64,000 bases of DNA from JAHFDS01 sp964593795 (GTDB lineage: Bacteria; Myxococcota_A; Polyangia; JAHFDS01): positions 1 through 64,000 of the forward strand of contig CAZQJC010000017.1 in NCBI GenBank assembly GCA_964593795.1, written 5' to 3'. The notes beneath the pieces were generated by a model that searched no databases, was not told the origin of the DNA, and worked only from the letters and a program-made list of their open reading frames with translations. Positions 8,488-20,530 of this stretch are shown piece after piece; position 1 is the stretch's first letter, and each line of letters starts with the position of its first letter. The position numbers were made by a program, and so were the translations under genes.

Positions 8488-9219
8488 ATGGGCGGAGATC
8501 CGCGCCACGTCGGCATCATCATGGACGGTAACGGCCGCTGGGCCGAGGAGCGCGGCCTGCCCCGCATCGAGGGGCATCGGCGGGGCGCGGACTCCGTGCG
8601 CGATATCGTGCGCTTCGCGCGCGAGCGCGAGCTCGGCGCCCTGACGCTCTACGCGTTCTCCGAGCAGAACTGGGCGCGCCCCGTCGACGAGGTGGCGGCG
8701 CTCATGGACCTCTTGCGCGACTACCTCACGACCGAGCGCGCGGAGATCATGGACAACGACATCCGCCTCGTCAGCGTGGGCGCCATCGATCGCCTCCCGC
8801 AGAAGGTGCGCGCGCCGCTCGACGCGCTCGTGCGCGACAGCGCCGGCAACCAGCACCTCACGCTGTGCCTCGCGCTCTCCTACGGCGGCCAGGAGTCCAT
8901 CGTGGAGGCCACCCGGCGCCTCGGCGCGGCGATCGAGGCCGGCCGGCTGCGCGCCTCCGAGATCGACCTTCCGCGCCTGTCCGCAGAGCTCCAGACCGGG
9001 CGCCTCGGCCTGCCGCCCCTCGATCTCGTCGTGCGCACCTCCGGCGAGCAGCGACTGTCGAACTTCCTCCTGTGGGAGTCGGCCTACGCGGAGCTCTACT
9101 TCACCGACGTGCCGTGGCCGGCGTTCCGCCGCGAGCACTTCGCGATCGCGCTCGACGACTTCGCGCAGCGGCAGCGCCGGTACGGCCTGACGGGCGCGCA
9201 GCTCGGCGGCGTGGAGTGA
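8488..9219 (+). CDS. uppS: Isoprenyl (undecaprenyl) diphosphate synthase
   Basis: Makes the C55 lipid carrier precursor for peptidoglycan and O-antigen by cis-condensation of IPP on FPP. The length is 243 residues. The signature HVGIIMDGNGRWA holds catalytic D13. Other family blocks are LTLYAFSEQNWARP, LSYGGQESIVEA, RTSGEQRLSNFLLWESAYAEL and the ending ...RRYG. An in-frame GTG at 8470 would add six residues; the ATG fits the family. It is 19 bases upstream of cdsA, the common uppS-cdsA pairing. Confidence 0.96.
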   Translation: MGGDPRHVGIIMDGNGRWAEERGLPRIEGHRRGADSVRDIVRFARERELGALTLYAFSEQNWARPVDEVAALMDLLRDYLTTERAEIMDNDIRLVSVGAIDRLPQKVRAPLDALVRDSAGNQHLTLCLALSYGGQESIVEATRRLGAAIEAGRLRASEIDLPRLSAELQTGRLGLPPLDLVVRTSGEQRLSNFLLWESAYAELYFTDVPWPAFRREHFAIALDDFAQRQRRYGLTGAQLGGVE

Positions 9220-9238
9220 CCTGGCATCGAGGGATCTG

Positions 9239-10063
9239 ATGGGCCTTTCGGCGAACAACAAGAACTTGCTGCAGCGCCTCGGCACCGCCGCCGTGCTCGT
9301 CCCCGTGCTCATCGCGCTCATCGCGTGGCACGAGCCCCTCGGCTGGGCCGGCGTCGTCGCGTGGGCCGTGCTGACGGGCCTGCGCGAGTTCTTCACCATC
9401 GTCTCGGCGGACGCTCCCGGGCTCGTCGTGCCCGGCATGCTGGTCGGCGGAGGCCTCGCCGCCGGCATCTACTTCCTGCCCGGGCACGCGCTCTCGCTGC
9501 TCGGCGCCGTGCCGCTCCTCGCGTTCGCGTTCACGCTGGCGCGCCCCGGCGAGCTCCGCACCGCACCCGCGCGCGTGGGCCTCTTGGCCCTCGGCATCAC
9601 GTACGTCGCGGGCCTCTTGACGCCGCTCGCGCTCCTCAAGCGCGACACCGGCGACCGCGGCGCGCAGTGGATCTTCCTGCTCCTGACGATCGTGTGGTTC
9701 GCGGACACGACCGCCTACGCCTTCGGCCGCACGCTCGGCCGACACAAGCTCTACCCCGCGGTGAGCCCCGGCAAGACCGTCGAGGGCGCGCTCGGGGGCC
9801 TCGTCGGCAACGTGGGCGCGGTGGTGCTCGCCAAGCTCTGGTACATGCCCGAGCTGCCCTGGTCCGCGGCCGCGGCGCTCGCGCTCCCGGCGGGCGTCTT
9901 CGGCCAGGTCGGCGATCTCTGCGAGTCCCTCCTCAAGCGCGCCTACGGCGTCAAGGACTCGGGACGCCTCTTGCCCGGCCACGGCGGCATGCTCGATCGT
10001 GTGGACGCCCTCATGTTCGCCGCGCCGTACACCTACCTCTACGCGCGCTACCTCGTGGGATGA
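9239..10063 (+). CDS. cdsA: Phosphatidate cytidylyltransferase
   Basis: An integral inner-membrane enzyme that makes CDP-diacylglycerol from CTP and phosphatidic acid. The length is 274 residues with about seven hydrophobic segments. The CdsA signature is complete near the C-terminus: SLLKRAYGVKDSGRLLPGHG followed by GMLDRVD. SPGKTVEGALGGL is also typical. The start is ATG with GAGG a few bases upstream. Its stop overlaps the next ATG (ATGA). Confidence 0.96.
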   Translation: MGLSANNKNLLQRLGTAAVLVPVLIALIAWHEPLGWAGVVAWAVLTGLREFFTIVSADAPGLVVPGMLVGGGLAAGIYFLPGHALSLLGAVPLLAFAFTLARPGELRTAPARVGLLALGITYVAGLLTPLALLKRDTGDRGAQWIFLLLTIVWFADTTAYAFGRTLGRHKLYPAVSPGKTVEGALGGLVGNVGAVVLAKLWYMPELPWSAAAALALPAGVFGQVGDLCESLLKRAYGVKDSGRLLPGHGGMLDRVDALMFAAPYTYLYARYLVG

Positions 10064-11043
10064 GCCGCAAAGCCCGCTCGACCGAGCTGCCCGCGGTCGA
10101 GTTCGACGGCGGCGTCCACCTGCCGGGCACGCTCCTCTGGTTCGACCCGGCGAGGCGCCGAGACCTCTGCTTCCTGTCGAGCGCGCTCTCGGACAGCCCG
10201 CGCAGCCACGGCCAGGTCGTCACCACCGCCGAGACCGCCACGCTCGTGGGGCTGCGGCCGGGCGAGGCCCTCATCGCGCGGACCGAGCGCCCCTTCGTGC
10301 TCGGCAAGCTCAAGCTCGAGCTCTTCGCCTCCGGCTTCGTCCTCGGCGGGGCGCAGGTCCGCGTCCAGCACGCGGGCGCGCGCGTGGTCTACGCCGGCTT
10401 CGTCAACCCCACGCCCCGGCCCGTGGCCGCGCCGCTCGTCCAGCCGGCCGCCGACGTGCTCGTCCTCGGCGCGCGCTATGGCGCGCCGCGCGACCGCTTC
10501 CCGCCGCGCCCAGCGCTGCTCGAGCGAGCCCGCGCGTTCGTCCGCGAGACGCTCTCGAGCGGACGCACGCCGGTCCTGCTCGCCCAGCCGCTCGGGACCG
10601 CGCAGGAGCTCGCCCTCGTCCTCGCCGACGAGGGCGTGCCGGTCGCGGCGAGCCTCCGCATCGCCGCCCTCGCGGAGGCGAGCCGCACCCTCGGCCTGCC
10701 GCTGCCGCAGATCCGCAAGTACCGCGGTCGCATCCGCCCCGGCGAAGCGCTGCTCTGGCCCGCCAATGGCCCGCTGCCCAAGGGCCTGTCCGCGCAGACG
10801 CGGACGCTCGTCTGCTCCGGTCGCGCGCTCGACCCCGACTTCGTTCGCAGGGCAGGCGCCGACGAGGGCCTCGCGCTCTCGAACCACGCGGACGCCGCGC
10901 AGCTCGCCGAGTACGTGGCCGCGTCGGGGGCCACGAAGGTGTACCTCTTCGGCCAGGCCGCCGAGCCGCTCGCCGCCGAGCTCCGCCGCGCCGGCCGCGA
11001 CGCGACCGCCTTCGGCTCGACCCGCCAGCTCGAGCTCTTCTGA
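10060..11043 (+). CDS. Degenerate metallo-beta-lactamase (exonuclease-like) protein, probably inactive
   Basis: A protein of 327 residues resembling the MBL-fold/beta-CASP-type exonuclease associated with DNA ligase and Lhr-type helicases. The shared frame includes WFDPARRRDLCFLS, RFPPRPALLERARAFVRETL, GRTPVLLAQPLGTAQEL, the RMMBL-like HADAAQLAEYVAASGATKVYLFG and the ending STRQLELF. The catalytic parts are gone: the expected HxHxDH segment reads SSALSD (40-45), GHxLGS reads GFVLGG (92-97), the TGD segment reads AGF (112-114), and the SDHAD block reads SNHAD (274-278). It is coupled to cdsA by ATGA. It may be a structural or regulatory pseudoenzyme. Confidence 0.7.
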   Translation: MSRKARSTELPAVEFDGGVHLPGTLLWFDPARRRDLCFLSSALSDSPRSHGQVVTTAETATLVGLRPGEALIARTERPFVLGKLKLELFASGFVLGGAQVRVQHAGARVVYAGFVNPTPRPVAAPLVQPAADVLVLGARYGAPRDRFPPRPALLERARAFVRETLSSGRTPVLLAQPLGTAQELALVLADEGVPVAASLRIAALAEASRTLGLPLPQIRKYRGRIRPGEALLWPANGPLPKGLSAQTRTLVCSGRALDPDFVRRAGADEGLALSNHADAAQLAEYVAASGATKVYLFGQAAEPLAAELRRAGRDATAFGSTRQLELF

Positions 11044-11122
11044 CCTCCCTCACCCCGATTTCGCTCCGGCCGTAGCCCGTAGCCCGTGGCCCCTGGCCCG
11101 TACGCGAGTATGATCGGCGCCG

Positions 11123-14100
11123 ATGCGCGTCTGTCGCAGCTGTCGCGCCGCGTGCCCCGAGGCGGCCAGGTTCTGCCTGACCTGCGGCGCCGAGCTGCCG
11201 TCCTGGTCCGGGGACGACGCCGAGCGCTTGCTCGGGCAGGTCATCGCCGGCAACTTCCGCATCGTCGAGTTCGTGGGCGAGGGCGCGATGGGCCGCGTCT
11301 ACCGCGCCGAGCAGCTCTCGCTCGGCAAGTCGGTCGCCGTCAAGCTCCTGCACCCACGCCTGCGCTCGGACGCGTCGTTCATCCGCCGCTTCGAGAACGA
11401 GGCGCGCGCCGCGAGTCGGCTCAACCACCCGAACTCCATCGCCGTCATCGACTTCGGCCTGCTGACCTCGGGCGAGCCGTTCATCGTGATGGAGTACATC
11501 CGCGGCCTCACGCTGCGGCAGGTCAACGACGAGTCCTTCCCGCTGCGACCCTCGCGCGTCGCCCACATCACCGCGCAGATCGCGGGCGCGGTCGGCGAGG
11601 CCCACGCGCTCGGCGTGTTGCACCGGGACCTCAAGCCCGACAACGTGATCGTGCAGCAGCTCCGGGACGGCCGCGACCACGTCAAGGTGGTGGACTTCGG
11701 CCTCGCGGCGCTCATGAAGTCGTCACCGCGTACGAGCTCGACGGGCCAGATCTGGGGCACCCCGCAATACCTCTCGCCCGAGCGCCTGCGTGGCGAGGTC
11801 GCGACGCCGCAGACAGACGTCTACGCCATCGGCGCGATGCTCTACGAGCTCCTGACCGGCGTGCCCCCGTACGACGGCGGGACCCCGCTCGAGGTCGTCT
11901 CCGCCACCCTCGCCGGGCCGCCTCCTCCACCGTCGGCCCGGCGCGCCGACCTGCGCATCCATCCGGCCCTGGAGGGCATCGCGCTGCGCTGCCTCGAGCG
12001 CGATCCGCAGGCCAGGCTCGGCTCGGCCAACGAGCTGCGCGAGCGCCTCGAGGCGTTCGTGGCCGTCCGCGCGACCGACCGCTCGATCGAGTGCCCGCGC
12101 TGCGGCAGCGAGAACCGAGGCCGCGCGCGCTTCTGCTCCGAGTGCGGCCTGCAGCTCGCGAGCGCCTCGACCGCCGACGAGGCCCTCTTCCGCGAGCAGC
12201 CGACGACGCTGACGCAGGCGAACCCTCTCATCCAGCTCGCGAGCCTGCAGAGCCAGCCCATCCCGCCGGCCGCGCCGCCCGTCCTCGTCGTCGAGCCGGC
12301 GCCGCTCGTCGGGCGCCGCCGCGAGCTGCAGCGCCTCGGGGAGTGGCTCGACGTGGAGCGCTCGAGCGCGTTCCTCGTGTCGGGCGAGCCCGGCATCGGC
12401 AAGTCGCGCCTGGCCGAGACCGCGATCGCCGAGGCGGTCGTGCGCGGCTACCGGACGCTCGTCACCCGGCCCGACCCCTCGCGCGCCGGCGATCCCTGGT
12501 ACCCGGTGATCGGCGTCTGCCGCGCGGTGCTCGCCCTGCCGGACGATGCCTCGAGCGGAGACCTGGTCGTGGCCGCCGAGCGCCTCGGCGTCGAGCGCGC
12601 AGATCTGCTCGGCCTCGGCGAGCTGCTCGAGCTCGGGGAGCCGACCGGCGAGCTCGAGCGCACCGTCCGCCTGCGCGAGCTCCGAACCGCGTTCCGCCGC
12701 ACCATCGAGGCCGTCGCGATGACGCAGCCGACGCTCCTGCTCGTCGAGGACGTCGATCGGTTCGACCGGCCGTCCCTGTCGGTCTTCGCGGAGCTCGCGG
12801 TCAAGCCGCCTGCGGGTTGCCTCAAGATCCTCGCCACCGCACGCGAGACCGACCCGGTCGGGGTGCCCGATCGCGTCGAGCGCATGCAGCTCACCCCGCT
12901 CGGCCCGAACGACATGGCGGCCCTCGGCGCCGCACTCGCCGAGCCCGCAGGGCTCGAGGTGGCCGCGCTCGAGCGCGCCTGCGCCGCCCTCACCCCGGGC
13001 TTGCCGCTCAGCGCCGAGCTCGTGCGCCTGCTCTGGGCGTCCGGCCGTCAGTCACTGCCGACCACCCTCGGCGAGCTCGTCTCGTCTCGCGTCACCTGGC
13101 TCGCTCCGGCGTCGCGACAGGTCCTGCAGGCCGCCGCCGCCATCGGGCTCGAGGCCCCCATCGACGTGCTCGCAGATCTCGCGTCCGACAAGGGCGCCTT
13201 CGAGGGCGTTCTCGGCTACCTCATGGACCAGGGCTGGCTCCTGCGTTCGGGTGGCCACGTGCGCTTCCACCACGACTTCGTCGAGGAGGTCGTCTATGCC
13301 ATGACTCCCCGCGCCGTCCTGCAGGAGCTCCACCGCTCCGTCGCCGAGGCGCTCGGCCGGCGCCGCGCCCCGGCGACGGCGATCGCGGCCCAGTGGTTCC
13401 GCGCGGGAGAGGCCGCGGGCGCAGCGCTCGAGGCGGCCGGGGATCGCTGCGGCCGCCGCTTCGACGACCACGCCGCGGCCGACTGGTACAAGCGCGCCTA
13501 CGCCGCGGTCGGCGATGACGCCGATCAGCGCGCGGCCCCGCGGGTCGCGCTCAAGCACGCGACCGCGCTGCGCTTCTGTGGCGAGGCCGTGAGCGCCGAA
13601 GCGGCTGCGCAGGGCGGACTCGTCCGTGCCGAGCACCTCGGCGACGTGATCGGCCTCCGCCGGCTGCTCGCGACCCTCGCCATCGACCGCGCCGCGCTCG
13701 ACGTGGCGCGCGCGGAGCTCGAGGCGGCCCTGCAGGCGGCGCGCGACGCGGGCGAGCCCGACGCCGAGGCGAGCCTCGAGACGGACCTCTCGGTCGTCCT
13801 CGCCTCCGAGAACCGCGTCGACGACGCCATCGAGCTCCTCGAGCGAGCGGTCGCCCGTCACCGCTCGAGCGGCACGCAGGCCCCGTGGCGCACCCTCGCG
13901 CGCCTCGGCGAGCTGTGCTGGTACTCCGACCGCACCGAGCGCGCCAGGGGCTACCTCGGCGAGGCCCTCGAGCTGGCCCGCGCGGCCGGCTCGGCGATCG
14001 GCGAGGCCCGTGTGCACGCCCTGCTCGCGGGCCTGCTGCAGCGCCTCGGCGACGCCTCGGCCGCGGAGTCGCATCGCACCGACGCGGTCGTCTCGCTGCG

Positions 14101-14182
14101 CGCCATCGGGGACCGGGCCGCCGCGCTGGAGATGGAGCTCGACGGCCTCACCGCGACGCAGCGCATCCCCGAAGCGCCTTAG
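11123..14182 (+). CDS. Zinc-ribbon Ser/Thr protein kinase fused to AAA ATPase/TPR module
   Basis: A signalling protein of 1019 residues. Order: zinc ribbon (C4, C7, C18, C21); PknB-like kinase (about 45-312) with Gly loop VGEGAMGRVY, K74, HRDLKPDN with D169 and DFG at 191-193; a second zinc ribbon (C324, C327, C338, C341); a Pro-rich linker; an ATPase with Walker A GEPGIGKS (421-428) and a LLLVEDVDR Walker B segment; and a helical, TPR-like C-terminal third. This kinase-ATPase-TPR layout is common in myxobacteria. All kinase catalytic residues are present. No transmembrane helix is seen, so it is likely cytosolic. Confidence 0.92.
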   Translation: MRVCRSCRAACPEAARFCLTCGAELPSWSGDDAERLLGQVIAGNFRIVEFVGEGAMGRVYRAEQLSLGKSVAVKLLHPRLRSDASFIRRFENEARAASRLNHPNSIAVIDFGLLTSGEPFIVMEYIRGLTLRQVNDESFPLRPSRVAHITAQIAGAVGEAHALGVLHRDLKPDNVIVQQLRDGRDHVKVVDFGLAALMKSSPRTSSTGQIWGTPQYLSPERLRGEVATPQTDVYAIGAMLYELLTGVPPYDGGTPLEVVSATLAGPPPPPSARRADLRIHPALEGIALRCLERDPQARLGSANELRERLEAFVAVRATDRSIECPRCGSENRGRARFCSECGLQLASASTADEALFREQPTTLTQANPLIQLASLQSQPIPPAAPPVLVVEPAPLVGRRRELQRLGEWLDVERSSAFLVSGEPGIGKSRLAETAIAEAVVRGYRTLVTRPDPSRAGDPWYPVIGVCRAVLALPDDASSGDLVVAAERLGVERADLLGLGELLELGEPTGELERTVRLRELRTAFRRTIEAVAMTQPTLLLVEDVDRFDRPSLSVFAELAVKPPAGCLKILATARETDPVGVPDRVERMQLTPLGPNDMAALGAALAEPAGLEVAALERACAALTPGLPLSAELVRLLWASGRQSLPTTLGELVSSRVTWLAPASRQVLQAAAAIGLEAPIDVLADLASDKGAFEGVLGYLMDQGWLLRSGGHVRFHHDFVEEVVYAMTPRAVLQELHRSVAEALGRRRAPATAIAAQWFRAGEAAGAALEAAGDRCGRRFDDHAAADWYKRAYAAVGDDADQRAAPRVALKHATALRFCGEAVSAEAAAQGGLVRAEHLGDVIGLRRLLATLAIDRAALDVARAELEAALQAARDAGEPDAEASLETDLSVVLASENRVDDAIELLERAVARHRSSGTQAPWRTLARLGELCWYSDRTERARGYLGEALELARAAGSAIGEARVHALLAGLLQRLGDASAAESHRTDAVVSLRAIGDRAAALEMELDGLTATQRIPEAP

Positions 14183-14357
14183 TTGCGTCTGGATGGCCAG
14201 GAGCCGCCATCGTCATTGCCGCGCGACCTACGACGCACTGCGGCATTGGCACGACCCGGGGAAATCCGGGAATTTTGCACCTCGCCCCTTGCCAGACGCG
14301 CAAAGAATGTCAGATTTCATCCCAAGAGCGTGCGCATCTATGAGCGTCCGCTCCCGC
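14183..14357 (+). other. Gap after the kinase gene; possible short untranslated transcript
   Basis: There is no credible gene in this stretch. It is less GC-rich than its neighbours (around 14270-14340). A weak TTGCCA (14290) could be a -35 box, but the matching -10 is poor. It leads into a strong intrinsic terminator at 14358, so either the kinase mRNA has a long 3' end or a small RNA is made here. Confidence 0.25.
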
Positions 14358-14400
14358 ACCCCTGGCGCTCCCCCCCTCTGCGCCAGGGGTGTTCTTTATT
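14358..14400 (+). terminator. Rho-independent terminator after the kinase gene
   Basis: A perfect 11-bp stem (ACCCCTGGCGC at 14358-14368 with its complement at 14380-14390) and an 11-base C-rich loop are followed by GTTCTTTATT. This is the clearest plus-strand intrinsic terminator in this part of the window. Confidence 0.88.
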
Positions 14401-14466
14401 CTGAGGCCGGGGCCGACGCGAGCCGGACGGCCGGCCGCGCGTGGGTCTTCATCTGGGAGTGAGCGC

Positions 14467-14486
14467 GGGGAGCGCGAGCGCTCCCC
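14467..14486 (-). terminator. Hairpin downstream of metK
   Basis: An 8-bp perfect stem (GGGGAGCG / CGCTCCCC on the minus strand) with a CTCG loop starts 16 bases past the metK stop. There is no T-run after it, so termination by this hairpin alone is uncertain. Confidence 0.5.
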
Positions 14487-14501
14487 GGAACAGGCGGGCG
14501 G

Positions 14502-15761
14502 TCAGGCGTTGGCGGAGGTGCCCTTGGCGGGCTTCTTCTTGGCCTTGCCGGCGGCCTTGGCGGCGCTGCCGTTCTTCGCGTGGCCATTGCGCCCTGCGTG
14601 GGCCATGCCCTCCGCGAGCGCCTGAGCGCGGTCCGTGCGCTCCCAGGTGAACGTCTTTTCGCTGCGGCCGAAGTGCCCGTAGGCCGCCGTCGCCTTGTAG
14701 ATCGGCTTGAGCAGGTCGAGCTCCTCGATCAGCGCTCCCGGGCGGCAGTCGAAGTGGCCGCGCACGAGCTTGGCGAGCTCCTCGTCCTTGTGCGGGCTCG
14801 TGCCGAACGTGAAGCAGTTGATCGACACCGGCTCCGCGACGCCGATCGCGTACGCGAGCTGCACCTCGCAGCGGCGCGCGAGCTTCGCCGCCACGATGTT
14901 CTTGGCGATGTAGCGCGCGTAGTACGCCGCCGAGCGATCCACCTTCGACGGGTCCTTGCCGGAGAACGCGCCGCCACCGTGACGCCCCATGCCGCCGTAG
15001 GTGTCGACGATGATCTTGCGGCCCGTCAGGCCCGAGTCACCCATCGGCCCGCCGATGACGAAGCGGCCCGTCGGGTTGATGAAGAACTTGATGTTCCCCT
15101 TGAGGAGGTCCGCAGGGATCTCCTTCTTGATCACCTCGTCGATGATCGCCTCGCGGAGCGTCTCGTACTTGACGTCCTCCGAGTGCTGCGAGGAGACGAC
15201 GATGGTGTCGAGGCCGACCGGCTGGTCGTTCTCGTAGCGCACCGAGACCTGCGACTTGCCGTCGGGGCGCAGGAACGGGAGGATCCCCTTCTTGCGCACC
15301 TGCGAGAGGCGACGCGCGATGCGGTGCGCGAGCGCGATCGGAAGGGGCATGAGCTCCTTCGTCTCGTCGCTGGCGTAGCCGAACATCATGCCCTGGTCGC
15401 CGGCGCCCTGGTCCTTCTTGGTGTAGACGCCCTTGCCATCGACGCCGCGCGCGATGTCCACCGACTGCTGCTCGATGGCCGTGAGCACGCCGCAGGTGCG
15501 GTAGTCGAAGCCCATCGCGGAGTCCGTGTAGCCGATCTCCTTGACCGCCTCGCGCACGATCTTGACCGTGTCGACCCAGGCCGACGTGGTGATCTCGCCC
15601 GCGAGCATCACGAAGCCGGTCTTGGTGACCGTCTCGCACGCCACGCGGCACCCCGGATCCTGCGCGATGATCCCGTCCAGGATGGCGTCGGAGATCGCGT
15701 CGCACATCTTGTCGGGATGTCCCTCGGTCACACTCTCGGAGGTGAAGACGTAGTCAGCCAT
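14502..15761 (-). CDS. metK: S-adenosylmethionine synthetase
   Basis: Makes AdoMet from ATP and methionine, a cytosolic tetramer. The length is 419 residues, including an added C-terminal tail of about 35 residues rich in Lys and Ala (from about 385) that ordinary MetK lacks. Family blocks are FTSESVTEGHPDKM at the start, GAGDQGMMFGYA, the glycine-rich GGAFSGKDPSKVDRS and the C-terminal GHFGR. The start is ATG with an AAGGAG/GAGG stretch upstream. It sits just after nuoI on the same strand but has its own promoter-like sequence. Confidence 0.97.
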   Translation of the reverse strand: MADYVFTSESVTEGHPDKMCDAISDAILDGIIAQDPGCRVACETVTKTGFVMLAGEITTSAWVDTVKIVREAVKEIGYTDSAMGFDYRTCGVLTAIEQQSVDIARGVDGKGVYTKKDQGAGDQGMMFGYASDETKELMPLPIALAHRIARRLSQVRKKGILPFLRPDGKSQVSVRYENDQPVGLDTIVVSSQHSEDVKYETLREAIIDEVIKKEIPADLLKGNIKFFINPTGRFVIGGPMGDSGLTGRKIIVDTYGGMGRHGGGAFSGKDPSKVDRSAAYYARYIAKNIVAAKLARRCEVQLAYAIGVAEPVSINCFTFGTSPHKDEELAKLVRGHFDCRPGALIEELDLLKPIYKATAAYGHFGRSEKTFTWERTDRAQALAEGMAHAGRNGHAKNGSAAKAAGKAKKKPAKGTSANA

Positions 15762-15867
15762 TCGAACCTCGGCTCCTTGTTGCCGCGAGATCGCCCGCGC
15801 CTGTTGGTTTCCGGTCTGCTCTTCGTGCGGTCACTCTGCGCAAGGCAGAATTCTCGTGCGAGGGGGT

Positions 15868-15892
15868 CGAATATCACCTGAATGGGCAGCGG

Positions 15893-15896
<4 letters not shown>
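15868..15896 (-). promoter_or_regulatory. Sigma70-like promoter for metK
   Basis: On the minus strand TTGACC (15891-15896), a 17-base spacer and TATTCG (15868-15873) match the vegetative consensus well. The -35 overlaps the last codons of nuoI. The leader to the metK ATG is about 100 bases; no SAM-riboswitch fold was recognised in it. Confidence 0.55.
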
Positions 15897-16546
<650 letters not shown>

Positions 16547-16563
16547 CTGTTCCTCTCGTCCTC

Positions 16564-17667
<1,104 letters not shown>

Positions 17668-17672
17668 GTCGA

Positions 17673-19241
<1,569 letters not shown>

Positions 19242-19269
19242 GTCCGATCCGGGTTTGCGGCGCTGCGAC

Positions 19270-20508
19270 CTAGCGGTCGCACTCGCCGCCGATCATGTTC
19301 AGCATGCCGAAGGTCGGCACGACGTCGGGGATCATGCGCCCCGTGATGAGCGAGCCGAGCGCCTGCGTGATCGCGAAGCAAGGCGGCCGCACGCGGCAGC
19401 GGAACGGACGGCCCGTGCCGTCGGCGACGATGTAGAAGCCGAGCTCGCCGTTGCCCGCCTCGGTGTACGAGTAGGTCTCGCCGGGCGGCACGCGGATGCC
19501 GTCCACGATCATCTTGAAGTGGTTGATCATCCCCTCGATCGTCTCGTAGGTGTCCTTCTTGGGCGGGATCATCACGAGGGGGTTGTCGGCCATGATCGGC
19601 CCGTCGTGCATCTGGTCGAGGCACTGCTGGACGATGCGCACCGACTGGCGGATCTCCTCGGCTCTGACGGCGAAGCGGTCGAAGTTGTCGCCCTTCGAGC
19701 CGACCGGGACCTCGAAGTCGAAGCGGTCGTACACCGAGTACGGGTGGTCCTTGCGGACGTCGTAGGCGACGCCGGTCGAGCGCAGGCACGGCCCCGTCCA
19801 GCCCCACGCGATCGCGTCGGCCGCCGAGATCACGCCGATGTCGTCCATGCGGTCACGGAAGATGCGGTTCCGGACGAGGAGGCGCTCGCACTCGATGAGC
19901 GTCTCGATCACCTTCGGCAGGAGCGCGCGCAGGCGGTCCGCCCAGCCCGGCGGCAGGTCCTTGACCACGCCACCGATGCGGACATACGAATACGTCAGCC
20001 GCGCGCCCGAGAGCTCCTCGAGCATCTCCCAGATCCACTCGCGCGCCTTGATCCCGTAGAGGAAGGGCGTGAACCCGCCGAGCTCCATCGCCGAGGCGCT
20101 GTTGCACGTCAGGTGGTCCGAGATGCGCGACAGCTCCGAGACGATGACCCGGATGTACTCGGCGCGGTCGGGGATCTGCTTGGTGATGCCGAGCAGCTTC
20201 TCCACCGCCATCGCGAAGCCGACGTTGTTGCACATCGGCGACACGTAGTTGAGGCGGTCCGTGTACGGGAAGATCTGCGTGTACGTCGCGTGCTCCGACT
20301 CCTTCTCGAAGCAGCGGTGCAGGTAGCCGACCTGCACGTCGGCGTGCTGGATGGTCTCGCCGTCGAGCGTGACCACGATGCGGACGGTGCCGTGCATCGC
20401 GGGATGCGACGGCCCCATGTTGACGATCATCGGCTCGGTGGGCAGCGCGTCGTCGTCGAGGTCGGAGACCTCCTTGGCGCCCATCACCACGCGTCTCTGC
20501 TGGCTCAT
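19270..20508 (-). CDS. nuoD: NADH-quinone oxidoreductase subunit D
   Basis: The 49-kDa quinone-site subunit, 412 residues. Family blocks are MGPSHPAMHGTVR, GYLHRCFEKESEHATY, DRLNYVSPMCNN, RAEYIRVIVSELSRISDHL and the C-terminal DVVPTFGMLNMIGGECDR. All look intact. It is separate from nuoC (22-base gap), unlike the fused nuoCD of enterobacteria. Confidence 0.97.
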   Translation of the reverse strand: MSQQRRVVMGAKEVSDLDDDALPTEPMIVNMGPSHPAMHGTVRIVVTLDGETIQHADVQVGYLHRCFEKESEHATYTQIFPYTDRLNYVSPMCNNVGFAMAVEKLLGITKQIPDRAEYIRVIVSELSRISDHLTCNSASAMELGGFTPFLYGIKAREWIWEMLEELSGARLTYSYVRIGGVVKDLPPGWADRLRALLPKVIETLIECERLLVRNRIFRDRMDDIGVISAADAIAWGWTGPCLRSTGVAYDVRKDHPYSVYDRFDFEVPVGSKGDNFDRFAVRAEEIRQSVRIVQQCLDQMHDGPIMADNPLVMIPPKKDTYETIEGMINHFKMIVDGIRVPPGETYSYTEAGNGELGFYIVADGTGRPFRCRVRPPCFAITQALGSLITGRMIPDVVPTFGMLNMIGGECDR

Positions 20509-20530
20509 CGGGTCCTTCTGCTCTTGCTGT

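Noticed and set aside
15762..15867. SAM riboswitch ahead of metK
   Set aside because: No recognisable SAM-I, SAM-II or SAH aptamer pairing or terminator could be traced in the leader.
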